Origin: DASQUP01 sp035641235
GTDB lineage: Bacteria; Actinomycetota; CADDZG01; WHSQ01
DNA length: 24,013 nt
Direction: 5' to 3'
Assembly (NCBI GenBank): GCA_035641235.1
Contig: DASQUP010000284.1
Location: forward strand, 1 to 24,013
Made by a program: the position numbers and the translations under genes. Positions 7,821 to 13,776 of the stretch are shown here, piece after piece; position 1 is the stretch's first letter; each line of letters starts with the position of its first letter. The notes beneath the pieces were generated by a model that saw only the letters and a list, made by a program, of their open reading frames with translations, had not been told where the DNA came from and did not search any database.

Positions 7821-8771
7821 ATGGGAACAGCCACCACGGTCCCGCAGACGTTCGACGTCACCGGAGATGCGCCGCTCCGGACACTCGGAGGTGTCGGTTG
7901 GGGGCGACTGATCCGAGACTCGATCGCCCGGTTCCGCGCCGGGGACGGCATAAACCACTCCCGGTCGCTCGCGTTCCAGGTGACGCTCACGATGATTCCG
8001 GCCCTCATCGCGGGTGTGGGCTTCGCAACCGTGCTCGATCAAGAGAGCGTCCGAAACACGATGCGGGAGGTGCTCGTGGGTCTTGCGCCCGGCCAGTCGC
8101 AGCAGGTGATTGCCGAGGCGTTCGAGCGGGGGACCGAATCCGGAACGAACGCGCTGCTCGCCGGACTCTTCGCGGCTCTTTTGTCCGGGACGACTGCCAT
8201 GGCACAGGTGGAGCGCGGCGCCAACCGCATCTACGGAATCGACGGCGATCGACCCCTCTTGAAGCGCTACGGACGGGCCTTCGTGCTTGCCGTCACCGCC
8301 GGCCTACTGATCGCCGCTGGTTTTGTGCTCCTCGTCATCGGCCGGACGGTTGCCGAAGCCGGACAGGCGGCCGGTGGTTGGAGTGACGCACTCTTGACTG
8401 TGTGGCGCATCGGGCGCTGGCCCGTCGGGATCATCGCGGTGCTCATAGCGTTCTCGCTGCTCTTTCGTCTCGCCCCGAACCGCAGGCAGCCCCCTGCGTC
8501 GTGGCTGGCGATCGGCTCGGCGGTGGCCGTCCTGCTGTGGGCCGTCTTTTCTGTTCTGCTCGCCCTGTACCTCACGGCCGCCTCGTCGTTCGGCGACACC
8601 TATGGGCAGCTCGCCGGAATGATCGGTGTCCTGTTGTGGGCACTGTTGACCTCCGTTGCGCTCTTTTTCGGGGTCGCCGTCGCAGCCCAACTCGAGGCAG
8701 AGCGAGCCGGCACTCCCGCTCCCTCGACGGATGACCATGCCTCGGCCGGTGTTTCTCCGGGGCTGCAGTAG
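7821..8771 (+). CDS. YihY/BrkB family inner-membrane protein
   Basis: A 316-residue polytopic membrane protein of the YihY/virulence-factor BrkB (UPF0761) family, formerly mis-called ribonuclease BN. The family N-terminal pattern is visible: a helix leading into a Ser/Leu-rich first membrane segment (SRSLAFQVTLTMIPAL, near 47-62). The middle carries the conserved aromatic/Asn patch (GANRIYGI), and there are about six hydrophobic segments, with the last ones at about 195-215, 225-250 and 265-295. The C-terminal tail is polar and Pro/Ser-rich. No catalytic residues are known for the family and its transport or envelope role is unsettled. ATG 7821 is chosen as the first start after the long hairpin; a GGGAG lies close upstream. 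Confidence 0.88.
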   Translation: MGTATTVPQTFDVTGDAPLRTLGGVGWGRLIRDSIARFRAGDGINHSRSLAFQVTLTMIPALIAGVGFATVLDQESVRNTMREVLVGLAPGQSQQVIAEAFERGTESGTNALLAGLFAALLSGTTAMAQVERGANRIYGIDGDRPLLKRYGRAFVLAVTAGLLIAAGFVLLVIGRTVAEAGQAAGGWSDALLTVWRIGRWPVGIIAVLIAFSLLFRLAPNRRQPPASWLAIGSAVAVLLWAVFSVLLALYLTAASSFGDTYGQLAGMIGVLLWALLTSVALFFGVAVAAQLEAERAGTPAPSTDDHASAGVSPGLQ

Positions 8772-8774
8772 TGC

Positions 8775-8834
8775 CCGGCGCCGGAGCTATGCTGTCTGAG
8801 TTCTTCTGCCGCCCTGAGAAAGGGTTTCGAAACC
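8775..8834 (+). promoter_or_regulatory. Two palindromes in front of the M42 peptidase gene
   Basis: The 63-bp gap contains the 10-bp palindrome CCGGCGCCGG (8775-8784), a TATGCT possible -10 element (8788-8793) and the 12-bp perfect palindrome GGTTTCGAAACC (8823-8834), which directly abuts the TTG start codon. Any regulatory meaning is inference. Confidence 0.3.
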
Positions 8835-9872
8835 TTGGATGCGCAACTGTTCGACGAGTTGGTGACCACGCCAGGAATATCCGGGCGCGAGGAACGTATT
8901 CGTTTGGTCGTTAAGAAGTATCTAGAAGGTCTGGTGGAGGAGGTCCGGGTCGATCGGCTGGGCAACGTGATCGGATGGCGCCGCGGGCGCGGCCCGCGGG
9001 TCATGCTGTGCGCACACATCGACACAATCGGGTTTCTCGTGAACCACATCGAGGACGAGGGCTTCTTGCGGATCTCATCGGTCGGTGGATTCGATCCCCG
9101 CACGCTGGTAAATCAGCAGGTGCTGGCTCAGGGTGCTCAGGATTACATCGGACTTCTATCCCCAGCCGAGCCACCGATCCACCTTCAGCCCAAGGGCGAG
9201 TCGAAGAAGGAACTCAAGATCAAGGATCTGTTCGTGGATCTCATGATTCCTGCCGACGACGTCAAGTCCAATGTGAAGATCGGCGATCCGATCTCGTTGT
9301 ATCGCCATCCCGTCGTGAACGATCGCGTCGTGACGTCTCCCTACCTCGACGACAGGCTTGGGGTCTATGTATTGCTCGAAGTCCTTCGTCGGGTGACCGA
9401 GACACAAGCCGAGATTCACGCGGTCTTCAGTGTGCAGGAGGAAGTCGGCGTGCGCGGCGCTAAGACGAGTGCTTTCGAGATCCAGCCCGACATCGGTGTG
9501 GCTATTGACGTGACGATCGCCAACGACATCCCCGGCGCCGAGAAGTCACAGCGCGGGGCGGTCCTCGGGGAAGGCATCGCCATCGGGGTCATGGACGCAC
9601 TCTCGATCTCGGATCCGCGACTCGTTCAGCGCTTCGCCGAGATCTCCGACGAACTGGGAATGAGCTACCAGCGTGAGGTCTTCCCGAGCGGTGGCACCGA
9701 TGCCGGCGCGATCCAGCTGTCGCGCGCCGGTGTCCCGGCGGTGACGATCTCCGTGCCGACCCGGTACGTGCACACGGTCAACGAGATGGCGCTCGTATCG
9801 GACATAGAGGCGACGATCGACGTGCTCGTGCGCTTCCTATCGAACGGCGCCGACCTGAACCTCGACTGGTAA
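8835..9872 (+). CDS. M42 family metallo-aminopeptidase (FrvX/TET-like)
   Basis: A 345-residue cytoplasmic co-catalytic metallopeptidase; family members form large tetrahedral or dodecameric complexes that trim peptides. Metal and catalytic positions are visible: H61/D63 (AHIDTIG), D172 in SPYLDDRLG, E202/E203 (VQEEVG), D225 (AIDVT) and H313 (RYVHTVNE). The first motif reads HIDTIG where many members have HxDEVG, so the Glu after the Asp is Thr; the metal-binding His and Asp are kept. Earlier database names such as endoglucanase or cellulase M for this family are historical. TTG 8835 is the only in-frame start at the right length, with AAAGGG about 10 nt upstream. Its TAA lies at the edge of a large two-way terminator. 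Confidence 0.92.
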   Translation: MDAQLFDELVTTPGISGREERIRLVVKKYLEGLVEEVRVDRLGNVIGWRRGRGPRVMLCAHIDTIGFLVNHIEDEGFLRISSVGGFDPRTLVNQQVLAQGAQDYIGLLSPAEPPIHLQPKGESKKELKIKDLFVDLMIPADDVKSNVKIGDPISLYRHPVVNDRVVTSPYLDDRLGVYVLLEVLRRVTETQAEIHAVFSVQEEVGVRGAKTSAFEIQPDIGVAIDVTIANDIPGAEKSQRGAVLGEGIAIGVMDALSISDPRLVQRFAEISDELGMSYQREVFPSGGTDAGAIQLSRAGVPAVTISVPTRYVHTVNEMALVSDIEATIDVLVRFLSNGADLNLDW

Positions 9873-9935
9873 TAAGCCTGTTCTTTTCTCCTGTGAGCGT
9901 CTACCAGACGTATACAGAAGAAAAGAACGGGCTTA
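9873..9935. terminator. Bidirectional terminator between convergent genes
   Basis: TAAGCC-T-GTTCTTTTCT (9873-9889) pairs with AGAAAAGAAC-G-GGCTTA (9919-9935), a 17-bp stem with one T-G wobble. An inner CGTCT-ACC-AGACG hairpin lies at 9898-9910. T-rich arms on both strands suit rho-independent termination in both directions. The left arm begins directly after the M42 stop codon, and the right arm contains the TAA stop of the minus-strand TetR gene. Confidence 0.85.
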
Positions 9936-10490
9936 GGGCGCCCAGTTGCTGAATGCGGTGTCGAGGAACTCGATCAGGCGTTCGAACGAGCGGTCCACGT
10001 CCTGCGGGAGGCCGAACCCCCCCACCATTTCGAGTTCAACAAACCCGTGCAGCGCAGCGCGCAGCGCACGTGTCGCGTCGATCGCATCGGGCCCCTTGAG
10101 TCCGTAACCGCCCATCACCCCGAGGACCGTGTCCAGGACAGGCTGGGTTGCGGCGCCGGCCTCCGCGTCGTCGGGGTCGGGAGCCCGCAGCGTTGCTGCA
10201 TAGCGGCCGGGGTGGGCTCGAGCGTAGCCACGGTATGCGTGTGCGATCTCGGTAAGCCCGCCGCCGTCCGCGACAGCCGCGGCGAGGGTGCCTCCGAGGT
10301 CTCGAATCCCCCGGAGGGCAACTTCTCGCCGCAACGCGTCGAGGCCGGCGATGTGTTTGTAGAGGCTCGGCACGGCAACGCCGAAACGCTGTGCCACCGC
10401 GGCCAGGGTCAGCCGGTCGAATCCGGAGTCGTCACAGATCCGCGCCGCCTCGGCGACGACGACCTCGGGACTGAGCCCGGCCCTAGGCAC
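9933..10490 (-). CDS. TetR/AcrR family transcriptional repressor (WHG-type C-terminus)
   Basis: A 185-residue regulator from GTG 10490. The N-terminal helix-turn-helix is seen in the stretch LTLAAVAQRFGVAVPSLYKH, residues about 28-47, with the TetR-typical Ser-Leu-Tyr-Lys-His end. The C-terminal ligand domain has the HGFVELE pattern of the WHG group (TetR_C_33). The frame could begin at TTG 10499, but GTG 10490 overlaps the hydrolase stop (GTGCCTAG), which suggests translational coupling. It is the second gene of the hydrolase-TetR operon and probably represses it through the two GCTAA-N5-TTAGC sites at 11335-11371. The ligand is unknown; a hydrolase substrate is a reasonable guess. Confidence 0.88.
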   Translation of the reverse strand: MPRAGLSPEVVVAEAARICDDSGFDRLTLAAVAQRFGVAVPSLYKHIAGLDALRREVALRGIRDLGGTLAAAVADGGGLTEIAHAYRGYARAHPGRYAATLRAPDPDDAEAGAATQPVLDTVLGVMGGYGLKGPDAIDATRALRAALHGFVELEMVGGFGLPQDVDRSFERLIEFLDTAFSNWAP

Positions 10491-11310
10491 GCGGCGCAAT
10501 CCTTGCCAGGAACTCGATCGTCGCCGGCGTGACGACTTCGGGATACTCCGCCTGAGGGTAATGACCGGCGTCCGGCACCATCACCGTTTCTCCATTGAGA
10601 CGTTCGGCGATGAACCGCGCCTCCGAGGCGGGGTTCGGGAAGTCCGGATCCTTCTCGCCCATCACCACGAGCGCCGGCGCGTTAACTTCCGCCAGCCGAG
10701 CCTCCACCGGGGCATGTGAGGTGCGAGTTGTTGCGCTGAAGGCGCGCCATTTCTCCGGCGGCTTCAGGCTGGCGCCGATCCTGGTGATGTGCTCGGTTAG
10801 GTCGGCGGGGCGGCGCCCCGGATACAGCTTGCGATAGTAGGCCTTCAACGCAGCTCGCCCCCACGGCCGGAGCAATGCCAGCCGGAGCATCACCTTGGCG
10901 GCCGTCCCCACCGGAACGTCCCTTACGAACGGCCCCATGAGTACCAGACCGGCCACCGACTCCGGGGCCTCGGCCGCGGCCCAGGTTGCGCCGCCGGCCC
11001 CCATGGAGTTCCCTACCAAGACGGCCGGCGCGCCGAGGTGTCCCACTAGGGCCACGAGGTCACCTCCGAGGGCGACGTCGTCGTAGGCGTCGAAGGTCGC
11101 ATCGCTGTCTCCGTGGCCCCGGAGGTCCATCGACGCCACCCGGTATCCGGCCTCGACCAGGGCGGGAGCGAGGAAGCGGTACACCGATCGGAGGTCGCCC
11201 ATTCCCGGAACGAGCACGACGAGCGGCCCCTCGCCCGCTACGTCGTAGGCGATCCTGCCGCCGGGTCGATCGAGCCAGAGGGTCTCGGCGCCGCCGACCT
11301 TGCTGTCCAT
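10483..11310 (-). CDS. Alpha/beta-hydrolase
   Basis: A 275-residue hydrolase of the alpha/beta fold. The nucleophile elbow is G-N-S-M-G with Ser102. The oxyanion-side motif VPGMGD lies at about 34-39, RGHGDSD at about 64-70, an acid-residue candidate sits in MGEKDPDFP, and the catalytic His sits in DAGHYPQAEYP near the C-terminus. ATG 11310 is chosen because GGAGGA lies 7 nt upstream. The longer frame to TTG 11379 would translate the promoter and operators. First gene of an operon with the overlapping TetR gene. The substrate (ester, lactone, epoxide or other) cannot be inferred. No signal peptide, so it is cytoplasmic. Confidence 0.9.
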   Translation of the reverse strand: MDSKVGGAETLWLDRPGGRIAYDVAGEGPLVVLVPGMGDLRSVYRFLAPALVEAGYRVASMDLRGHGDSDATFDAYDDVALGGDLVALVGHLGAPAVLVGNSMGAGGATWAAAEAPESVAGLVLMGPFVRDVPVGTAAKVMLRLALLRPWGRAALKAYYRKLYPGRRPADLTEHITRIGASLKPPEKWRAFSATTRTSHAPVEARLAEVNAPALVVMGEKDPDFPNPASEARFIAERLNGETVMVPDAGHYPQAEYPEVVTPATIEFLARIAPRA

Positions 11311-11334
11311 TTCCGTTCCTCCCGAGCTCACTTG

Positions 11335-11379
11335 GCTAATGTCCTTAGCTAGTGTGGCTAATACCATTAGCTTTGTCAA
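11335..11379 (-). promoter_or_regulatory. Promoter with two tandem GCTAA-N5-TTAGC operators for the hydrolase-TetR operon
   Basis: Two identical-form inverted repeats, GCTAA-N5-TTAGC, lie at 11335-11349 and 11357-11371, 22 bp apart (two helical turns, same face). A perfect TTGACA -35 box on the minus strand occupies 11374-11379. The upstream operator fills the 17-bp spacer before a weak -10 (CACACT, 11351-11356). The other operator covers the predicted start of transcription. This is the usual geometry for TetR autorepression. Confidence 0.75.
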
Positions 11380-11391
11380 GCCGGCGCGCCT

Positions 11392-11491
11392 TTCTGTCTG
11401 CTCAGTGCTCCGGATTCCGCGGCCCTTTCATTTCGCTCCCGATCCGGAGGGTGCCGCGAAATGTAAAGGGCCGTTAACTCAACAGACAGAA
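11392..11491. repeat. 100-bp nested and interleaved inverted-repeat region
   Basis: The outer arms TTCTGTCTG (11392-11400) and CAGACAGAA (11483-11491) are exact inverted repeats. Inside, 11421-11436 pairs with 11456-11472 over 16 bp with a single bulged base, and CTCCGGAT (11408-11415) is complementary to ATCCGGAG (11442-11449). The last two pairings interleave, which would make a pseudoknot. It sits between the VOC stop and the hydrolase promoter, so it may be the terminator of the VOC gene, a structured RNA or a small MITE-like insertion. Confidence 0.55.
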
Positions 11492-11498
11492 CTGGACT

Positions 11499-11855
11499 TC
11501 AGGAAGGCGGTTCGTGCAGGCCGAACGATGAGCCCTGGTCGTCGCGGCACAGCTTGAAGCGACCGAATTGGGCCGCCGAGTCGTCGTCGCCGTCGACGTC
11601 GATTTCTTCGATCGTGCCTCCGAGCTCGCGCACGCGCTCGATTGCGGCGTCCATGTCGTCGACCTTGAAGAAGATGTATGGCGCGGCGCCCGGATTGCCG
11701 CCGTGCATACCTCCCGGCACATTTGGGGTCCGGATCATGAAGCCCGAGCCGGTCGGCCCGGGATCGAAGTGCCACCCGAACAGGTTCTCGTAGAACTTTC
11801 GGCCGCGCTCGACATCCTCGACTCCAAGTTCGAACCACACAAGTTCACCGGCCAC
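11499..11855 (-). CDS. VOC-superfamily (glyoxalase/bleomycin-resistance fold) protein
   Basis: A 118-residue protein made of two beta-alpha-beta-beta-beta modules of the vicinal-oxygen-chelate fold. The first module has the typical start (WFEL...DVERGRKFYENLFGW, about 7-28). The second is seen in APYIFFKVDDMDAAIERV, followed by the closing GSSFGLHEP. GTG 11855 is chosen over TTG 11861 because AAAGGAG abuts the TTG but sits 6 nt before the GTG. A metal-binding or lyase role cannot be assigned; small VOC proteins of this kind are often uncharacterised. It is downstream of the M32 gene on the same strand, with 92 bp between them. Confidence 0.85.
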   Translation of the reverse strand: MAGELVWFELGVEDVERGRKFYENLFGWHFDPGPTGSGFMIRTPNVPGGMHGGNPGAAPYIFFKVDDMDAAIERVRELGGTIEEIDVDGDDDSAAQFGRFKLCRDDQGSSFGLHEPPS

Positions 11856-11863
11856 TCTCAACT

Positions 11864-11930
11864 CCTTTCGTCTCGGCGACGAACCACCCGACGCTAACGG
11901 GTCGACTTACGCCGAGTCTTGTACGAAAGG
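11864..11930 (-). promoter_or_regulatory. Inverted repeat that can mask the VOC ribosome-binding site
   Basis: On the minus-strand transcript CCUUUCGU (complement of 11923-11930) and CUCGGCG (complement of 11910-11916) can pair with CGCCGAG-ACGAAAGG (complement of 11864-11878), and an ACCCG/CGGGT pair (11886-11902) closes the centre. The 3' arm includes most of the AAAGGAG Shine-Dalgarno of the VOC gene. It could act as an M32 terminator or as a translational lock. Confidence 0.45.
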
Positions 11931-11947
11931 CACGTCCGGGCGATCCC

Positions 11948-13447
11948 TCAGAGGGAGATGCCGGCGACGTCGGAGAACTTGGCGCGCAGGTAGTCGAGCA
12001 GCGGCTCCGCCGTGACCGGCGCGCCGGTGACTTCGGCCATCAGGTCCTTGGCGTCGAGGCGGTAGGCGCGCGAGTGCACTTTTTCCCGCAACCAGTCGAG
12101 AAGCCGCACGGTTTTGCCCTGCCGGAACTCGTCGTCGAGGGGCCCCAGTTCCTCTTTTGCCGCCACGAACAAGGCCGCCGAGTAGATCGTCCCGAGCGTG
12201 TATGTCGGGAAGTAGCCGATGCTCCCCATCGACCAATGGATGTCCTGGAGCACTCCGTCACCGTCCGACGGAGGGCGGATCCCGAGGTTGCGATCCATCG
12301 CATCGTTCCACGCGCCCGGGAGCTCACCCACTTCCAGTTCATCGTTCATCAGAGCGCGCTCGAGCTCGAAGCGAAGCGCGAGGTGCAGGTTGTAGGTGAG
12401 TTCGTCGGCAGTCACCCGGATCAAGGTCTTCTGCGCCCGGTTCACCCCGAGGTAGAACTCATCCGCATCGAGTTCTCCCAGGTCCGAGGGCCAGCGTTTC
12501 TTGAGCTGCGGCAGCAGGAAGTCACAGAACGCACGGCTGCGCCCGACTTGGTTTTCCCACAAACGGGACTGAGATTCGTGCAAGCCGAGGGACGGGACTC
12601 GCCCGATGGGAAGATCCAGGATGTCCTTTGGGATTCCCTGTTCGTAGAGAGCATGACCCGTCTCGTGCATCGTGGCGAAGATGGACATCATCAGATCGTC
12701 TGGATCGGTGCGAGTGGTCTGCCGGACGTCTCCGCCCGCGACCGACATTGTGAACGGGTGTGGTGACGTATCGAGTCGTCCCGACGTTGTGTCGAAGCCG
12801 AGCACTCCCACCAGCCACTGGGCGAACTCGAGTTGCCGACCCGTGTCGTAACTCGCCGACAGCCATGATGGATACGCCCCCATCGCCTCCACTACCGGCT
12901 CGGCCATCTGGCGCAGCCCGGCGACGAGCTGCTCGAACATCGCGGCGATCTCGGCCGTCTTCATGCCGGGTTCGTAGTTGTCGAGCAGCGCATCGTACGG
13001 TTCGTCCTCGAACCCGAGCGCGTCGGCCTCCTGCTTCTTGAGACCAACGATGCGCTCGAGGATCGGCTGGAATATCGAAAAATCGTCCTCCGACCGCGCC
13101 TGAACCCACAGCCCGTTCGCCAATCCGGTCGCTTCGGCCAGCTCACGGACCAGCTCTTCGGGGACCCGGATGGCCTTTTCGTAGTCGCGCGCCAGCACTC
13201 GGACCGATGCCCTCTGGTCTTCGTCCAGCGTCCCGTTGCTGGCCAGCTCCTCGAGGGCCTCCCCGATCGCCGGATCCGTCATCCGCTGGTGGAGGAGCCC
13301 CCTCATGGTGGCCACCGCCCGGGCCCTCGCCTCCGAGCCGCCCGAGGGCATCATCACGTGCAGGTCCCAGTAGAGGAGCGCCGTGGCGCTCGTGAGGTCC
13401 CGAAGTTCACGAAATCTCGGCTGCAGCCGATCCCATGCGCTGTCCAT
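11948..13447 (-). CDS. M32 family metallocarboxypeptidase (carboxypeptidase Taq type)
   Basis: A 499-residue cytoplasmic zinc carboxypeptidase, the normal length for family M32. All the family motifs are present: HPF (230-232), D-x-R-x-T (240-244), the zinc motif HETGH (261-265), HES-Q with the third ligand E291, and the C-terminal RPP motif (in GIRPPSDGD). ATG 13447 gives the standard N-terminus; the frame continues upstream without resemblance to the family. No Shine-Dalgarno is visible, and a promoter lies directly over the start, so the message may be leaderless. It removes C-terminal residues from peptides with broad specificity, and would complement the M42 and M28 aminopeptidases in the window in peptide recycling. 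Confidence 0.95.
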   Translation of the reverse strand: MDSAWDRLQPRFRELRDLTSATALLYWDLHVMMPSGGSEARARAVATMRGLLHQRMTDPAIGEALEELASNGTLDEDQRASVRVLARDYEKAIRVPEELVRELAEATGLANGLWVQARSEDDFSIFQPILERIVGLKKQEADALGFEDEPYDALLDNYEPGMKTAEIAAMFEQLVAGLRQMAEPVVEAMGAYPSWLSASYDTGRQLEFAQWLVGVLGFDTTSGRLDTSPHPFTMSVAGGDVRQTTRTDPDDLMMSIFATMHETGHALYEQGIPKDILDLPIGRVPSLGLHESQSRLWENQVGRSRAFCDFLLPQLKKRWPSDLGELDADEFYLGVNRAQKTLIRVTADELTYNLHLALRFELERALMNDELEVGELPGAWNDAMDRNLGIRPPSDGDGVLQDIHWSMGSIGYFPTYTLGTIYSAALFVAAKEELGPLDDEFRQGKTVRLLDWLREKVHSRAYRLDAKDLMAEVTGAPVTAEPLLDYLRAKFSDVAGISL

Positions 13448-13453
13448 GGCACA

Positions 13454-13482
13454 ACGGTAACTGTGCTGGTCGTGAGCCACAA
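13454..13482 (-). promoter_or_regulatory. Putative leaderless promoter of the M32 gene
   Basis: On the minus strand TTGTGG (13477-13482) is separated by exactly 17 bp from TACCGT (13454-13459), a TANNNT -10 element. The -10 ends 6 nt before the ATG at 13447, so transcription would start at or next to the initiation codon. This agrees with the missing Shine-Dalgarno. Confidence 0.45.
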
Positions 13483-13735
13483 TCGGCTGATTGGCCACCA
13501 CGTAGGCGACTAGTCCGTTCGCTCGCCCGGAATCACCCAACCGGGTCATCTAGAAAACCCGATCGGGGGTCGATGAATTTCCAAGAACTGTTAGCCCAAT
13601 CTAAGGGGCGGAGAGGTTTCGCTGTGTCGTTACTCGAACTCCACGGGACGGCAGCAGTGGCGTACCCCGGCGGGGCGCCCCTGCGATTTACCCGCGCGTT
13701 GGCACCTTCCCCGCGGTCGGTCCGGGTAGCCATAG

Positions 13736-13776
13736 CCGACCTCCACAACAGGAGGCCGATGGCGGTCGGAACTTGA
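13736..13776 (+). promoter_or_regulatory. Hairpin plus five-codon mini-ORF overlapping the start of the second GGDEF-EAL gene
   Basis: CCTCC-ACAACA-GGAGG forms a 5-bp hairpin with a 6-nt loop (13740-13755), and flanking CCGA and TCGG could extend it. GGAGG is followed 3 nt later by ATG 13759, opening a five-codon reading frame (Met-Ala-Val-Gly-Thr) whose TGA (13774-13776) overlaps the TTG start at 13773 as TTGA. The rest of the gap 13550-13735 shows no gene and no recognisable riboswitch. Confidence 0.35.

Noticed and set aside
11311..11379. N-terminal extension of the alpha/beta-hydrolase to TTG 11379
   Set aside because: It would translate the -35 box and both operators; ATG 11310 has a strong GGAGGA.
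13448..13549. 34-residue N-terminal extension of the M32 protein
   Set aside because: It does not resemble the family and would translate through the predicted promoter; ATG 13447 gives the normal length.
13553..13772. c-di-GMP riboswitch upstream of the second GGDEF-EAL gene
   Set aside because: No GCAAAC or GACGCAAAGC core is present; only a small CCTCC/GGAGG hairpin is seen.
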